A stretch of DNA of 64,000 nucleotides. Source: Pedobacter sp. Leaf41 (lineage in GTDB: Bacteria > Bacteroidota > Bacteroidia > Sphingobacteriales > Sphingobacteriaceae). Both the position numbers and the translations under genes were made by a program. Positions 26,476-34,976 of this stretch are shown piece by piece. Location of the stretch: assembly GCF_001422545.1 (NCBI RefSeq), contig NZ_LMLE01000007.1, positions 186,001 through 250,000 on the forward strand, given 5' to 3'. A model generated the notes under the pieces. That model was not told the DNA's origin. It saw only the letters and a program-made list of their open reading frames with translations, and ran no database searches. Position 1 is the stretch's first letter, and each line of letters starts with the position of its first letter.

Positions 26476-26803
26476 GTTATTTTAGGTGTAATTGCAAGCT
26501 TTCATCGGCTTCGTCTTAAATCGCAAAAAATTTCTTTCACTTTACAATTTTTGTTAGCTTTTATTTCGTAATCAGGTTCAATTTCTCTTCTTAACTCCAT
26601 TGTTTTATAAGCTTAATGAATGTAAAGCTATTTAGCCCAGATTCATTTATTTCCCAACTTAATTATTAACCTTTCCATAACGAAATTGATCAGCCATAAA
26701 TCACCAAGCTATTCATAACAAGTCAAAATGCCAATTCGCCATTCTGTTTTATGATTTGGATGAGGTTGAAATAGTATCATTCTCAAGTTTCATGGCTTCT
26801 TAT
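26476..26803. other. Intergenic region without visible gene
   Basis: 328 bases between two minus-strand genes. No convincing frame, repeat, or 21-bp-spaced CGAATT pair was seen, so whether the 25453-26475 gene is transcribed from here or by read-through is unclear. Confidence 0.4.
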
Positions 26804-27940
26804 CTATTTATTCGATTGCTTTTTCTTTTTCAACTTTGGCTTTTCAACTTTTGCAGGTGCTACTATTGTGGGTTGCTGTCCTTGAACTTCTGTAGTTTGC
26901 ATCAGTTTAGGCGCTGAAACGTTTTCATCCAATCCATTTTCATCTGTTTGTTTGTTCTGATCAGCAACTTTAAAAAGTGCTTGCGTACCTACTTTTACTT
27001 TACCAAAATCGGTTAATGTTTGTTCATCTACATCGATATTGTCATATTTCAAGATGTAACTTTCGTCATGATAATCGCTAACCAAAGCATTGCTGTAATC
27101 CGTTCCTTTTTTATAAATATCCTTACGGATAAATTTATTCGAAGCCTCATCTAAAACATAATTATTAATATCGAAGATGGAAAATTCTTCTGAGAGGTGA
27201 TTGAAACCTTTAGCTGTTTTTAGCTGATCGTTAAAGTAAAACACTTTAACATCCTTATCTTTAAGGGCTTGCTTTTTATAATTATTTAAAAACGTTTCGA
27301 ACTCTGTATCCTTACCCGATTCATATTTTCTAAATTCACCCCAATGAGATTCAAGTACAGTTTTACCCTTTTCGGTTTTAATGGTTGCCGAAAAAGGCCT
27401 TTGCTCGCTAATCGTTCGGTGGTAAAAAAGCAGAAAATCGTTGTGGGCGCTATCCAGCTTGAAGCTATTGGTGTTGTATCTGTATAAGTGGTTTACCGTG
27501 TTTTGTGCTAAGCTTATCGTCTTCGGATGGTAAGGTAAGTTGCTTACATAATCTGAGGCTCCACCATCATAATTTTCCTCAAAAGTATTCATCAAACTAT
27601 CATTATCGAGTTTGAGGTAAGTTGGGCCATCATCTAAAAACGCTCGGGTAAAAGTAAACTTTACACCCTTTTTGATATTTGGATTTTTTCTACCCAAAAC
27701 GGTGAATGCTTGTTTTGGAATATCGGGAATGAAGTTGATGTGGTTATCAGTTAGCGTATATTTTCCCATTACGAGCGTGGCATAACCGAATAGCGCAAAA
27801 GTACCATCATCGTAAACGTAAATGCCCCCTTGACTCCCTTGTCCGTACATGCCGGAAGTATTTTTTTTCATATTATTTTCGATTTGTGCGAATGCTGGTG
27901 TTGCAGTTAAAAAGATTAAAATCAATAGATAATTTTTCAT
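26804..27940 (-). CDS. Secreted protein of unknown function, gene of unit E
   Basis: A 378-residue protein with a signal peptide ending in PAFAQ. The N-terminal mature part is a small beta domain (GGIYVYDDGTFALFGYATLVMGKY) that reads a feature of the gene's own surface; a longer polar region follows. The C-terminus is a low-complexity basic tail (VEKPKLKKKKQSNK), which could contact envelope polyanions. No domain recognised. The degenerate promoter module E lies 70-135 bases upstream. Confidence 0.7.
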   Translation of the reverse strand: MKNYLLILIFLTATPAFAQIENNMKKNTSGMYGQGSQGGIYVYDDGTFALFGYATLVMGKYTLTDNHINFIPDIPKQAFTVLGRKNPNIKKGVKFTFTRAFLDDGPTYLKLDNDSLMNTFEENYDGGASDYVSNLPYHPKTISLAQNTVNHLYRYNTNSFKLDSAHNDFLLFYHRTISEQRPFSATIKTEKGKTVLESHWGEFRKYESGKDTEFETFLNNYKKQALKDKDVKVFYFNDQLKTAKGFNHLSEEFSIFDINNYVLDEASNKFIRKDIYKKGTDYSNALVSDYHDESYILKYDNIDVDEQTLTDFGKVKVGTQALFKVADQNKQTDENGLDENVSAPKLMQTTEVQGQQPTIVAPAKVEKPKLKKKKQSNK

Positions 27941-28009
27941 TGTGTATGGTTCTTTCTCTGTGATATTTGAATTTGCAACGACTGATTTTACAATATTTTT
28001 TATTGATAC

Positions 28010-28075
28010 TGAAAGTACTTTTGTTAAATTAAACGCTATAAAAGAATTTGCAAGTCGCTGGGTTTGAGTGATCGT
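28010..28075 (-). promoter_or_regulatory. Island promoter module E (degenerate)
   Basis: The proximal half-site is recognisable as plus-strand AAGTCGCTGGGTTTGA from 28052; modules B and F share its CGCTGGGTTT. The distal half (ATCGT at 28071-28075) is 17 rather than 21 bases away, as if four bases were lost. A -7 candidate TACTTTCA is at 28010-28017 on the minus strand, 34 bases from the proximal core, as in modules D and F. Confidence 0.45.
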
Positions 28076-28105
28076 TTATTTATACCAATAAGCACAGTTA
28101 CGCCG

Positions 28106-28738
28106 CTAAAAATTCCAACTGTTGTAGGAATTGGTGGCTATTCTTGGATTTGCCAAACAAGCCTCTTCAATCAAACTTCTTGTTAACATTAAATCGCCAA
28201 ACCTGTAATTGAGCTTCCCAGATACCGTTTCAATGGCAATTACATAACTGATTCCTTTATAACTTACTCGGGTGATATTTATCCGGTTGATATCAAAAAA
28301 AGAAACTGTGTGTGTTTTAAAGAGCGTGAAAAAAGTAACTGTATTTTTTCTAAAAATACAAGAGGGATTATATTTTTCCATCATACCAACATTAGCCGTT
28401 AGTTTTTTGAGCCTATCAACATCTTTAGCCTCAAGTGAGTTTAAAATGATCAGATATCGATTAAAAAACTGATGTAGCAAAAGTGCAAATGGAAAAATCA
28501 CAACCAAAAGAGCAATGAACATTACTGCAGCATATAAATAGCTATCTGTCATGCGGTCGTTATATCTTTCAGCACCCAATAATTCTTTTCCGAAGCCATT
28601 GGTTTCGTTAACGCTATAAATAAAAAAAACCAATGGAACAATTATGCAAATTGCCAAGCAGCAAATTAATATGAGCTTTTTAACAAATTGGTTCTTCCTC
28701 ATAAAATGCGCTAAAAAAGCATGTTGTTCTGTATTCAT
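28106..28738 (-). CDS. Two-helix membrane protein with PH-like C-terminal domain, unknown
   Basis: A 210-residue protein. Two hydrophobic helices near residues 19-41 and 70-90 are followed by a cytoplasmic-looking domain (SCIFRKNTVTFFTLFKTHTV then FFDINRINITRVSYKG) resembling the beta-sheet of PH-like membrane-associated domains. That likeness is by eye only. It is the last gene of the minus-strand run from 33848, 99 bases after the 28838-29596 gene. Confidence 0.6.
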   Translation of the reverse strand: MNTEQHAFLAHFMRKNQFVKKLILICCLAICIIVPLVFFIYSVNETNGFGKELLGAERYNDRMTDSYLYAAVMFIALLVVIFPFALLLHQFFNRYLIILNSLEAKDVDRLKKLTANVGMMEKYNPSCIFRKNTVTFFTLFKTHTVSFFDINRINITRVSYKGISYVIAIETVSGKLNYRFGDLMLTRSLIEEACLANPRIATNSYNSWNF

Positions 28739-28837
28739 CTGCCGCAGATTTTTAAAACTGATCGAATCATTGATAGATCATAAGTTCTAAATTTTTCAAG
28801 AATAATCTGACCAATTATTAAGCTATGCATTAAAAAA

Positions 28838-29596
28838 CTACTTGCCATTATCCTGAAAAGCTTTTATTATAATTTCCCTTGGATCGCTGTCGGCAAACAA
28901 AACTTTACCTAACTTATATTTTTGTGTGGTTGTTTTGCTGGGCATATCCTCTTTCATGGTATTGATATCGGTTTGTTCAAAAATACCCTTCAGCAAATCT
29001 AATTTGAGTGCTGTTTGCCCGCCAGCACCCATGGCAAAACTGCTTACCTCGGTTAAAACCAGCTCGTTATTGATGTACTTAAACGTGCTATTTAAAGTTC
29101 CGTTAGGTCCTGTTGCTTGCTGGGAGAAAAGAATATCTCCGTTTTTATCAATGGTTACGTCTTCAAAATCGTAATTCTGATAACCATCTTCCCGATACTT
29201 TGGCTCTATCACCGCAAAAGATTTCGCATCAACACTGTAAGCGTCACCTACTTTTAACACCACCAGAGTTGGCCGAAGTGCGGTAGTATCCCTCGTATTA
29301 ATTAAGACAAGAACCATATCTTCCAATCCATCATGATTTAAATCGCCACTTGCTTCCATATCGATGTCGAAATATTGGGGAATTAACTCTTCGATTTTAT
29401 TCCCACTTGTAGGAAAATCGGGTTCCGGATATGTTAGCTTATTATCAGGTTTCGTATTTACGCTTACGGTGTCAACCTTAGTCTTAACGATCGAAATGGT
29501 ATCGATAGTCTGCTGTTTCTTTTCGTTTCGGCAAGCGCAAATTGAACACAAAGCCAAAGCCAAAACTCCGGTTATCGTTAGTGCTTTATTTATCAT
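28838..29596 (-). CDS. Lipoprotein with FG-GAP-like Asp-rich motif
   Basis: A 252-residue lipoprotein; the lipobox is LCSICAC, with lipidation likely at Cys20 or Cys22. The mature domain has DIDMEASGDLNHDGLEDMVLVL, an Asp-x-Asn-x-Asp-Gly-x-x-Asp calcium-loop pattern like those of FG-GAP/VCBS repeats. A GAGGQTALKLD segment follows near the C-terminus. No enzymatic motif. The ATG overlaps the upstream gene's stop by 11 bases. Confidence 0.72.
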   Translation of the reverse strand: MINKALTITGVLALALCSICACRNEKKQQTIDTISIVKTKVDTVSVNTKPDNKLTYPEPDFPTSGNKIEELIPQYFDIDMEASGDLNHDGLEDMVLVLINTRDTTALRPTLVVLKVGDAYSVDAKSFAVIEPKYREDGYQNYDFEDVTIDKNGDILFSQQATGPNGTLNSTFKYINNELVLTEVSSFAMGAGGQTALKLDLLKGIFEQTDINTMKEDMPSKTTTQKYKLGKVLFADSDPREIIIKAFQDNGK

Positions 29597-29921
29597 GGTT
29601 AAATTGTTTAATCAGTCCTGAGGTTAAAAAATATAATGAGCCTAATATTAAGATCCCACACACACTTATCTCTAGAAATTTATTGACGCTCCAATGTTTT
29701 TCATTTATAAATTCATCGTAAAGAGCTTCTTTTATTGCTAATTCTTTAGGGTAGTTTTCAGGCATATCTTGCATACCCAAACGCGATTCGAAATAATACT
29801 GAAAAGTTGGCCGATACTTTAAAAACACGCTGTATTCATAAAACTCATCATCACATTTTATGCCCGTAAATAACCAGGCAGTTACTAAAAAACAAATGCC
29901 TAATTTCAATTTATTGTTCAT
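29586..29921 (-). CDS. Two-helix membrane protein, unknown
   Basis: A 111-residue protein with an N-terminal signal-anchor or signal peptide (KLGICFLVTAWLFTG), a polar central region and a C-terminal helix (SVCGILILGSLYFLTSG). The start is the ATG at 29921; a GTG two codons upstream is possible. It overlaps both neighbours by 11 bases. No family recognised. Confidence 0.6.
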   Translation of the reverse strand: MNNKLKLGICFLVTAWLFTGIKCDDEFYEYSVFLKYRPTFQYYFESRLGMQDMPENYPKELAIKEALYDEFINEKHWSVNKFLEISVCGILILGSLYFLTSGLIKQFNHDK

Positions 29922-30459
29922 CCCCACCCTTTTTAAAGCTAATCAGATTTGAGCGCCAGGGTGTTCGTACATCAAATGTTAAACTATCTGATGTTTCGCT
30001 AACAAACTTAACTTCACTAATCGTTTCATAACCAACTTTGAGCCGATCATTTCTTTGAAATTCAATATCATTTTTTGCGATAACTTTTTCAAGTAATCCA
30101 TTGTTTTCTATTATTTCTAAGGCAGGTCTCGTCATAACGGTTCTAACCACCTGTAGCCTATATTTGCCATCAGCAGAAATTGCCACATCACTTCTACTAA
30201 TGGCCCAAAATGGCAACATCATTGCTATTATGCTTATAATGAATCCTAAAACAATCAAGCCGAAGTAAATCTTCGTGAATATATTTTTCCAAAAAACAAC
30301 TAAAAAAGCCACGGTGCTTATTGCCCAAAACCAAAATAAAACCCTGTCGCTCCAATAGCCCGCAAGACTTATTTTAAATTTCTGCACCATCATTACATCT
30401 ACCAATAATGATAGAGTAATTAGGATATAAAAAATTAAAAAAGGCTTTCTAGTCTTCAT
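29911..30459 (-). CDS. Membrane protein of unknown function
   Basis: About 182 residues with three or four membrane helices in the first 105 residues and an 80-residue polar C-terminal domain (ISADGKYRLQVVR ... ISEVKFVSETSDSLTFDV). The ATG at 30459 is preferred over a TTG at 30468. It overlaps the next gene by 11 bases, so translation is probably coupled. No domain recognised. Confidence 0.6.
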   Translation of the reverse strand: MKTRKPFLIFYILITLSLLVDVMMVQKFKISLAGYWSDRVLFWFWAISTVAFLVVFWKNIFTKIYFGLIVLGFIISIIAMMLPFWAISRSDVAISADGKYRLQVVRTVMTRPALEIIENNGLLEKVIAKNDIEFQRNDRLKVGYETISEVKFVSETSDSLTFDVRTPWRSNLISFKKGGDEQ

Positions 30460-30536
30460 TGTTTTCAAATCCCCCCTATTGCATCTTCATTTTAATCATA
30501 AATATTTCCCAAAAGCTTCTCTGCTGAAACCATTCA

Positions 30537-31085
30537 TTATTTTGTTGGAAGCGGATCATTCAGTAAACCTTGTTCCTTTGTCAGCATAGCAGAATTATCC
30601 TTTTTGCCATTGATGAATTCGAAATTCCCCATCCCACAATCGCAGCTGCCAACCGGACCAAACATTCCGTAATTGTAGGATGCATAGTACCTAATTCCAG
30701 ATAAGACAAAATATCTATCACTTACTTTTACGATCACGCGGTCTTTTTTATCAAAATATTTAAAAGGAAGGAGTACATCTTGTGCAGCATATTTCGGATT
30801 AAAATCTACCTTCATTATGGTATCTTTTTTTAATAACTTTCCCTGCTGTAAATAAAAATGAACCTTTTTTAATTCCTTTTCTTTAAAGCCAAATATCTTC
30901 AACTGAAGTGTTTCGTTTACAGTCGTAATGGTATCGCAAACCTCTTTTTGATAACGAATTTTTTCCTTTGCTTTTGCATATCTATTCCATTCCATCGAAG
31001 CCCAGATCATCCCGAACAATAACAGACAGATTGCTATCACAATCCCGACGAGAATAAGTACAACTTTAAGAATCTTCTTAACCAT
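30537..31085 (-). CDS. Membrane-anchored protein of unknown function
   Basis: A 182-residue protein with one N-terminal helix (VVLILVGIVIAICLLLFGMIW) and a hydrophilic remainder containing SCDCGMG, a possible redox or metal-binding cluster. No family recognised. It lies 16 bases after the TonB-like gene on the same strand. Confidence 0.62.
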   Translation of the reverse strand: MVKKILKVVLILVGIVIAICLLLFGMIWASMEWNRYAKAKEKIRYQKEVCDTITTVNETLQLKIFGFKEKELKKVHFYLQQGKLLKKDTIMKVDFNPKYAAQDVLLPFKYFDKKDRVIVKVSDRYFVLSGIRYYASYNYGMFGPVGSCDCGMGNFEFINGKKDNSAMLTKEQGLLNDPLPTK

Positions 31086-31101
31086 AGTATTCGGGTTGAT
31101 G

Positions 31102-31866
31102 TTACTGCAAAGAGAATGTTACCGGTATCCTGAAGCGATAATTTACAGGTTTGCCATGTAACTTGGCAGGTGTCCATTTTGGCATTCTCTTCAAAACCCT
31201 AATCACTTCTTCATCACAACCATGACCTAATTTTCTATCGATTTGAATATTGGTAACTACCCCGTCTTTAGCCACAACAAATGAGGCAAATACCTTTCCC
31301 TCAATTTCCTCTTCTCTTGCATCGTCGGGATACTGCAAATTGTTGGCAATATAAGCCCGTAAGGCATTTATCCCCCCAGGAAATTCTGCAGGAAAATCAA
31401 CATTATCAGGCTTATCAGAGCCGTCTGTAATAGGGCCAGACACAGGTGAAGGTAAGGCAGCTGGCAGAAATCGCTTTTCCCTAATTGTTTTTATAAAATT
31501 ATTTTTAAAGGTTAGTGAACCACTTTTTTGCTGGGTATAAATTCTATGATAAAATGCATTTGATGCCGATTGATAAAAAACAATAGAATTTGGATTGATT
31601 TTAAAGCTTGCTGATGCGATGGTATCACCACTGCTTTTATCATAAACCGTCTTGATTTCTTTAGCTATTGGCTTCAATTTTCCAACCCTAAAAAGCTGGT
31701 AAAATGTAGTGTCTTTTTGATGCTTCGCCGCCACCTTCTGTTCAAACAACTGATAACTTACCTTATCAAGCTTAAAACGCTTAACCAGCTTTCTCGTTTG
31801 TCCAAACGAAATATTAAAAACGAGAACGAGAAATAGGATGAGGCCTGTTTTTAATTTGATGTGCAT
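31102..31866 (-). CDS. Secreted TonB C-terminal-domain protein
   Basis: A 254-residue protein with an N-terminal signal segment ending in NISFGQ. The C-terminal 90 residues form a TonB_C domain: FPGGINALRAYIANNLQYPDDAREEEIEGKV, then SFVVAKDGVVTNIQIDRKLG and a final RFRIPVTFSL. The central region (about 25-150) is polar. It lacks the long Pro-rich linker of energy-transducing TonB, and no ExbB/ExbD or receptor genes are near. It is 158 bases after the previous gene, so a separate promoter is possible. Confidence 0.8.
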   Translation of the reverse strand: MHIKLKTGLILFLVLVFNISFGQTRKLVKRFKLDKVSYQLFEQKVAAKHQKDTTFYQLFRVGKLKPIAKEIKTVYDKSSGDTIASASFKINPNSIVFYQSASNAFYHRIYTQQKSGSLTFKNNFIKTIREKRFLPAALPSPVSGPITDGSDKPDNVDFPAEFPGGINALRAYIANNLQYPDDAREEEIEGKVFASFVVAKDGVVTNIQIDRKLGHGCDEEVIRVLKRMPKWTPAKLHGKPVNYRFRIPVTFSLQ

Positions 31867-32024
31867 GTTTTATGATTTATTTAAAATAAATATTCATTTT
31901 CTAACGATTTCTATAACGCTTCTCCAGTCGCACTCCTTCGAAACCGTTCGCTTAACTCGGTAAATCTAATTTGGGTTAGCTGCTTTCAGGTTTATTGAGC
32001 CTTAAACAGAACCGTAGAACTTAC

Positions 32025-32663
32025 TTAGGGCTTCTTTAAAAACTCTTTTGCGTCGATGGTTTTGAATTCCTTTTCTTCTTCATCCCATAAATACGATTTG
32101 TAATAAACAGCCTCGTCATCCATTTTCTCCTTACAAATACCAGCAACAAATAGCCGGCTGGTAGATTTGCAAACTACACGATCTTCGGCAAAAAGGCATG
32201 AGTTTTCTTCGCCCAAAGGCAAATCGTAAATTTTCCCATCCCGTACATCCATCATAAAACCCATAATACAACTGGTGCCACAACCAAAAGTTGCTAAAAT
32301 ATAATGCCCTGCGAAATCAACTTCATCTCGCTCATAGGCTTCGGTAATTCTCGTTTTAAAATCTTTCGCTTCTGGGTAATCTGCCCAATTTAAGGGAGCT
32401 TTTGTAAAGTTTTTATCTGCTCCTAAAGCATATTTTTCAAAATTTATAGCATCCCAATAGTTTGGCTTAGCTTCAACTGTTTCGTTATCCGTTACTGGCG
32501 TAGCCGTAGTAGTTGTATCTACCATTTGCTTTGGTTCATCAACATGCGCCACAATTGATTTTAGCGTATCAGCTTTTAACTGTTCGGTATCTTGTGTTTT
32601 AGGTTTATTTTTACAACCAAATGCGATAAATACTATTGCCATTAAGGCTATCAATCGTGTCAT
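32025..32663 (-). CDS. Lipoprotein with GCGTSC motif, unknown
   Basis: A 212-residue lipoprotein; the lipobox is VFIAFGC (Cys17). A Thr-rich linker leads to a globular domain with VDFAGHYILATFGCGTSCIMGFMMDVRDGKIYDLP. That pattern (FAGHY..a.wGCG..C....iiD...Gkvy.lP) is found in many secreted bacterial proteins of unknown function. Further cysteines probably form disulfides. It lies 15 bases after the 32679-33200 gene. Confidence 0.72.
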   Translation of the reverse strand: MTRLIALMAIVFIAFGCKNKPKTQDTEQLKADTLKSIVAHVDEPKQMVDTTTTATPVTDNETVEAKPNYWDAINFEKYALGADKNFTKAPLNWADYPEAKDFKTRITEAYERDEVDFAGHYILATFGCGTSCIMGFMMDVRDGKIYDLPLGEENSCLFAEDRVVCKSTSRLFVAGICKEKMDDEAVYYKSYLWDEEEKEFKTIDAKEFLKKP

Positions 32664-32678
32664 ATTGCTTGCCTACAA

Positions 32679-33200
32679 TTAGTTGGTTTTATATTTATTT
32701 ACCGTTGCCTTATTATAAAAAGTAATACCGAATTTTGTTTCTCCTTTTATAGGGTCGTCTTCCAAAACTTTTTCTTTGGTAATCACAAAATTCTGACCGT
32801 TCTTTTCCAATTCCACCCGTTCTGGAGTATCATCAATAACTTTTGCACCCTTCTTATAAAAGGAATAAACTTTACTGATATCATCAGCTGTAAAGGAATA
32901 GATATCTCCTTCCAATTCATTGTTCTTATCGGTTGATACATTTATATAAGTAGCCTGGCTACCTGGATACATTTGTAATAGTTTGGCCACCGGTTCGGGA
33001 TATTTATCGGCCCCCGAACCTTCGCGGTAATAATAATTCATACCACCTTTATCATTGGCTTCCCCTTTTTCTGCTTCTTTATCCTCAAATGAATTTATAG
33101 CCCAGGCTGATAACAATAATATCGGCATACCAATAGCAATGCATTTAAGCAAGAATTTTAATCGCTCCTTATTGGCAAAAAAGAATGTTACGTTTGACAT
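32679..33200 (-). CDS. Membrane-anchored protein of unknown function
   Basis: A 173-residue protein with one N-terminal helix (FLLKCIAIGMPILLLSAWAI) and a periplasmic domain of about 140 residues (ADKYPEPVAKLLQMYPGSQATYINVS ... GDIYSFTADDISKVYSFYKKGAK). The Y-P-G-S and phenylalanine-tyrosine rich helix resemble small uncharacterised envelope domains; no certain family. It is 36 bases after the zinc-ribbon gene. Confidence 0.65.
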   Translation of the reverse strand: MSNVTFFFANKERLKFLLKCIAIGMPILLLSAWAINSFEDKEAEKGEANDKGGMNYYYREGSGADKYPEPVAKLLQMYPGSQATYINVSTDKNNELEGDIYSFTADDISKVYSFYKKGAKVIDDTPERVELEKNGQNFVITKEKVLEDDPIKGETKFGITFYNKATVNKYKTN

Positions 33201-33236
33201 CGTTCTTGATTTTTATTTATAAAATGATTTCAAAAA

Positions 33237-33848
33237 TTATTTTTCAGCTTTTTCAACATCGATCAGTTTTCGATCGCTAATCATCTGCTCTAATTCACTC
33301 TTTGTAAATTTGGTTTCATTCTTCGAATAATTATCAGCTTCATTCTTCATTAATTGATCAAGCTGACTTGCCTTACGTGCAACCTCATTGTGCTTTACAA
33401 CAGTAACCGTATCACCGTTTACGGCAATTACTTTATACAAAGCATAGTTTCTATTTCCGTCTTTTACTTGATAAACATCATTAACAATGGGTGTTTCAAT
33501 ATCAGCTTTGCTAGCCCCACCAAAAACAACAACGCCAATAACGAATGCCATAAACAAACCAATTAAAATTAAGCCGGTGCGGTATACCCATGGTGTTTTT
33601 GCTCGGGACTTTTCCTGCTCGTAAACCGTTTTCAATCCATCAGGCATTTCGTTATTATATAAAACCTGTTTGCAATGGCTGCACTGGCTCGCCCCAACTT
33701 TGCTATATGGAAACATGGGAATCCAAAAGATGTGAAAATATTTAACCGCAAAAACTAAGCTCACAGTTTGCGTAGATCCACAATTGTGGCAATTCGCCTT
33801 GGTACTACTACCTGTTAAAGTTTTTGATCTTGTTCCGAAGATTATCAT
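33237..33848 (-). CDS. Zinc-ribbon membrane protein, first gene of operon F
   Basis: A 203-residue protein. A zinc ribbon with CHNCG and CSHC pairs lies in the first 60 residues (SSTKANCHNCGSTQTV ... SQCSHCKQVLYNN) with the usual IFWIPMFPYSK segment between the knuckles. A membrane helix follows at about 93-112 (GLILIGLFMAFVIGVVVFGG), then a 90-residue polar tail ending in a helix (KSELEQMISDRKLIDVEKAEK). Zinc ribbon with transmembrane helix is common in Bacteroidota; role unknown. It leads the longest unit of the island, nine genes to 28106. Confidence 0.78.
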   Translation of the reverse strand: MIIFGTRSKTLTGSSTKANCHNCGSTQTVSLVFAVKYFHIFWIPMFPYSKVGASQCSHCKQVLYNNEMPDGLKTVYEQEKSRAKTPWVYRTGLILIGLFMAFVIGVVVFGGASKADIETPIVNDVYQVKDGNRNYALYKVIAVNGDTVTVVKHNEVARKASQLDQLMKNEADNYSKNETKFTKSELEQMISDRKLIDVEKAEK

Positions 33849-33887
33849 ATTGCTATTCTGTGTAAAATGATGGAATAGATTATGGAT

Positions 33888-33956
33888 TAAACATATCCAT
33901 AATCTGCTGTTTTAACTAGCACCAATTATAATTCGCTGGGTTTCGATTACAATTCG
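33888..33956 (-). promoter_or_regulatory. Island promoter module F: paired 21-bp-spaced repeats, -7 box and palindrome
   Basis: Plus-strand AATTCG cores at 33930-33935 and 33951-33956 are 21 bases apart; the proximal half shares CCAATTATAATTCGCTGGG with modules B and D in whole or part. The minus-strand -7 box TATGTTTA is at 33888-33895, 34 bases away. A perfect 10-bp inverted repeat GATTATGGAT/ATCCATAATC (33878-33887 and 33895-33904) flanks this -7 box, suggesting an extra operator. The region is also upstream of the divergent gene at 34104. Confidence 0.72.
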
Positions 33957-34103
33957 TAGTCATTTGATTGTTTTTTAAAATCCATTGGTCAACATTAACG
34001 CTTTCAAGTGATCTATTTTCCGGATAATTAATCTTTATGCATCAAATTTGATTTTCTGATTTGCTTTGCATAAATTGAGAACAGTGTTAAAGTATTATAA
34101 CCT

Positions 34104-34880
34104 ATGAAAAGATTTCTGCTAATCATTTTTTTAGCCAGCACATTATCCTTGCAGGCACAAACCCTCATGAATAATTGTAAATATATCATTGTGCCTGAAA
34201 GGTTTAGCTTCTTAAAAAAGGTTAATCAATACAATTTAAATGCACTTACGAAAAGCTTGTTCGAAGAACGAGGTTTCACCGTTTATTACGATAATTTAGA
34301 GTTACCAACTGAAATTGCCAGCGATAAATGCAAGGCTTTAACTATTGATATTGAAGAGAATAACAGCATGTTCTCTACCAACCTCACCCTTTTACTAAAA
34401 GATTGTAAAGGCGCTTTAGTTTTAAAAAGCAAGCAAGGGAAAAGCAGAGAAAAAGATTACCAGGTTTCTTACACTGAGGCGCTGAACGCAGCTTTTGCAT
34501 CGCTCCCTGATTTTAGCAAAATGCCAATAACTGAGGCCCAACCTATTGCCGCTGCACCTCCAGCCGAACCTGTAAAAGCAGTGGTGATAACGGAACCTGT
34601 AAAGGCAGTAAAAGAGGAAGCCTCGCCAGCTATAGCCAAAGAAAACAAACCGTCGGCGGCCACGCTAATTCCTCAAGCCAATGCGCTTGGCTTCGATTTA
34701 TTAGATGCCACATCAAAAAAGATATTTACCCTGTTAAAAACTTCTTTAACAGATGTTTTTATTGCCAATACAGTTAACACAACGGGTATCATTTTCAAGA
34801 AAAGAGGAAATTGGTTTTACGAATGTTATAAAGATGGGGCCGTAGCTACAGAACAGCTTTCTATTAACTTCGATAAATAA
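34104..34880 (+). CDS. Secreted protein of unknown function
   Basis: A 258-residue protein with a signal peptide ending in LSLQAQ. The N-terminal domain (about 25-135: YIIVPERFSFLKKVNQYNLN ... TLLLKDCKGALVLKS) resembles small LPS-assembly-like or DUF4440-free envelope domains by eye, but I cannot assign it. An Ala/Pro/Val/Glu-rich linker with repeats of PVKAV follows (about 145-185), then a C-terminal domain ending SINFDK. It diverges from operon F across 256 bases that include module F. Confidence 0.68.
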   Translation: MKRFLLIIFLASTLSLQAQTLMNNCKYIIVPERFSFLKKVNQYNLNALTKSLFEERGFTVYYDNLELPTEIASDKCKALTIDIEENNSMFSTNLTLLLKDCKGALVLKSKQGKSREKDYQVSYTEALNAAFASLPDFSKMPITEAQPIAAAPPAEPVKAVVITEPVKAVKEEASPAIAKENKPSAATLIPQANALGFDLLDATSKKIFTLLKTSLTDVFIANTVNTTGIIFKKRGNWFYECYKDGAVATEQLSINFDK

Positions 34881-34976
34881 GGCGGAAAGATCTGAGCAAC
34901 AAAAATACGATGTTGAGGTTTTAAAGAGAGGATCCAATGGATTTGAAAAATTTAACCCATTGAATCAAACTTATGT

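Noticed and set aside
31867-32024. Possible seventh island promoter module, from AGCGAACGG-like sequence
   Set aside because: Only one core is present, its partner 21 bases away does not match, and no TAnnTTT(A/G) box lies at the conserved distance.
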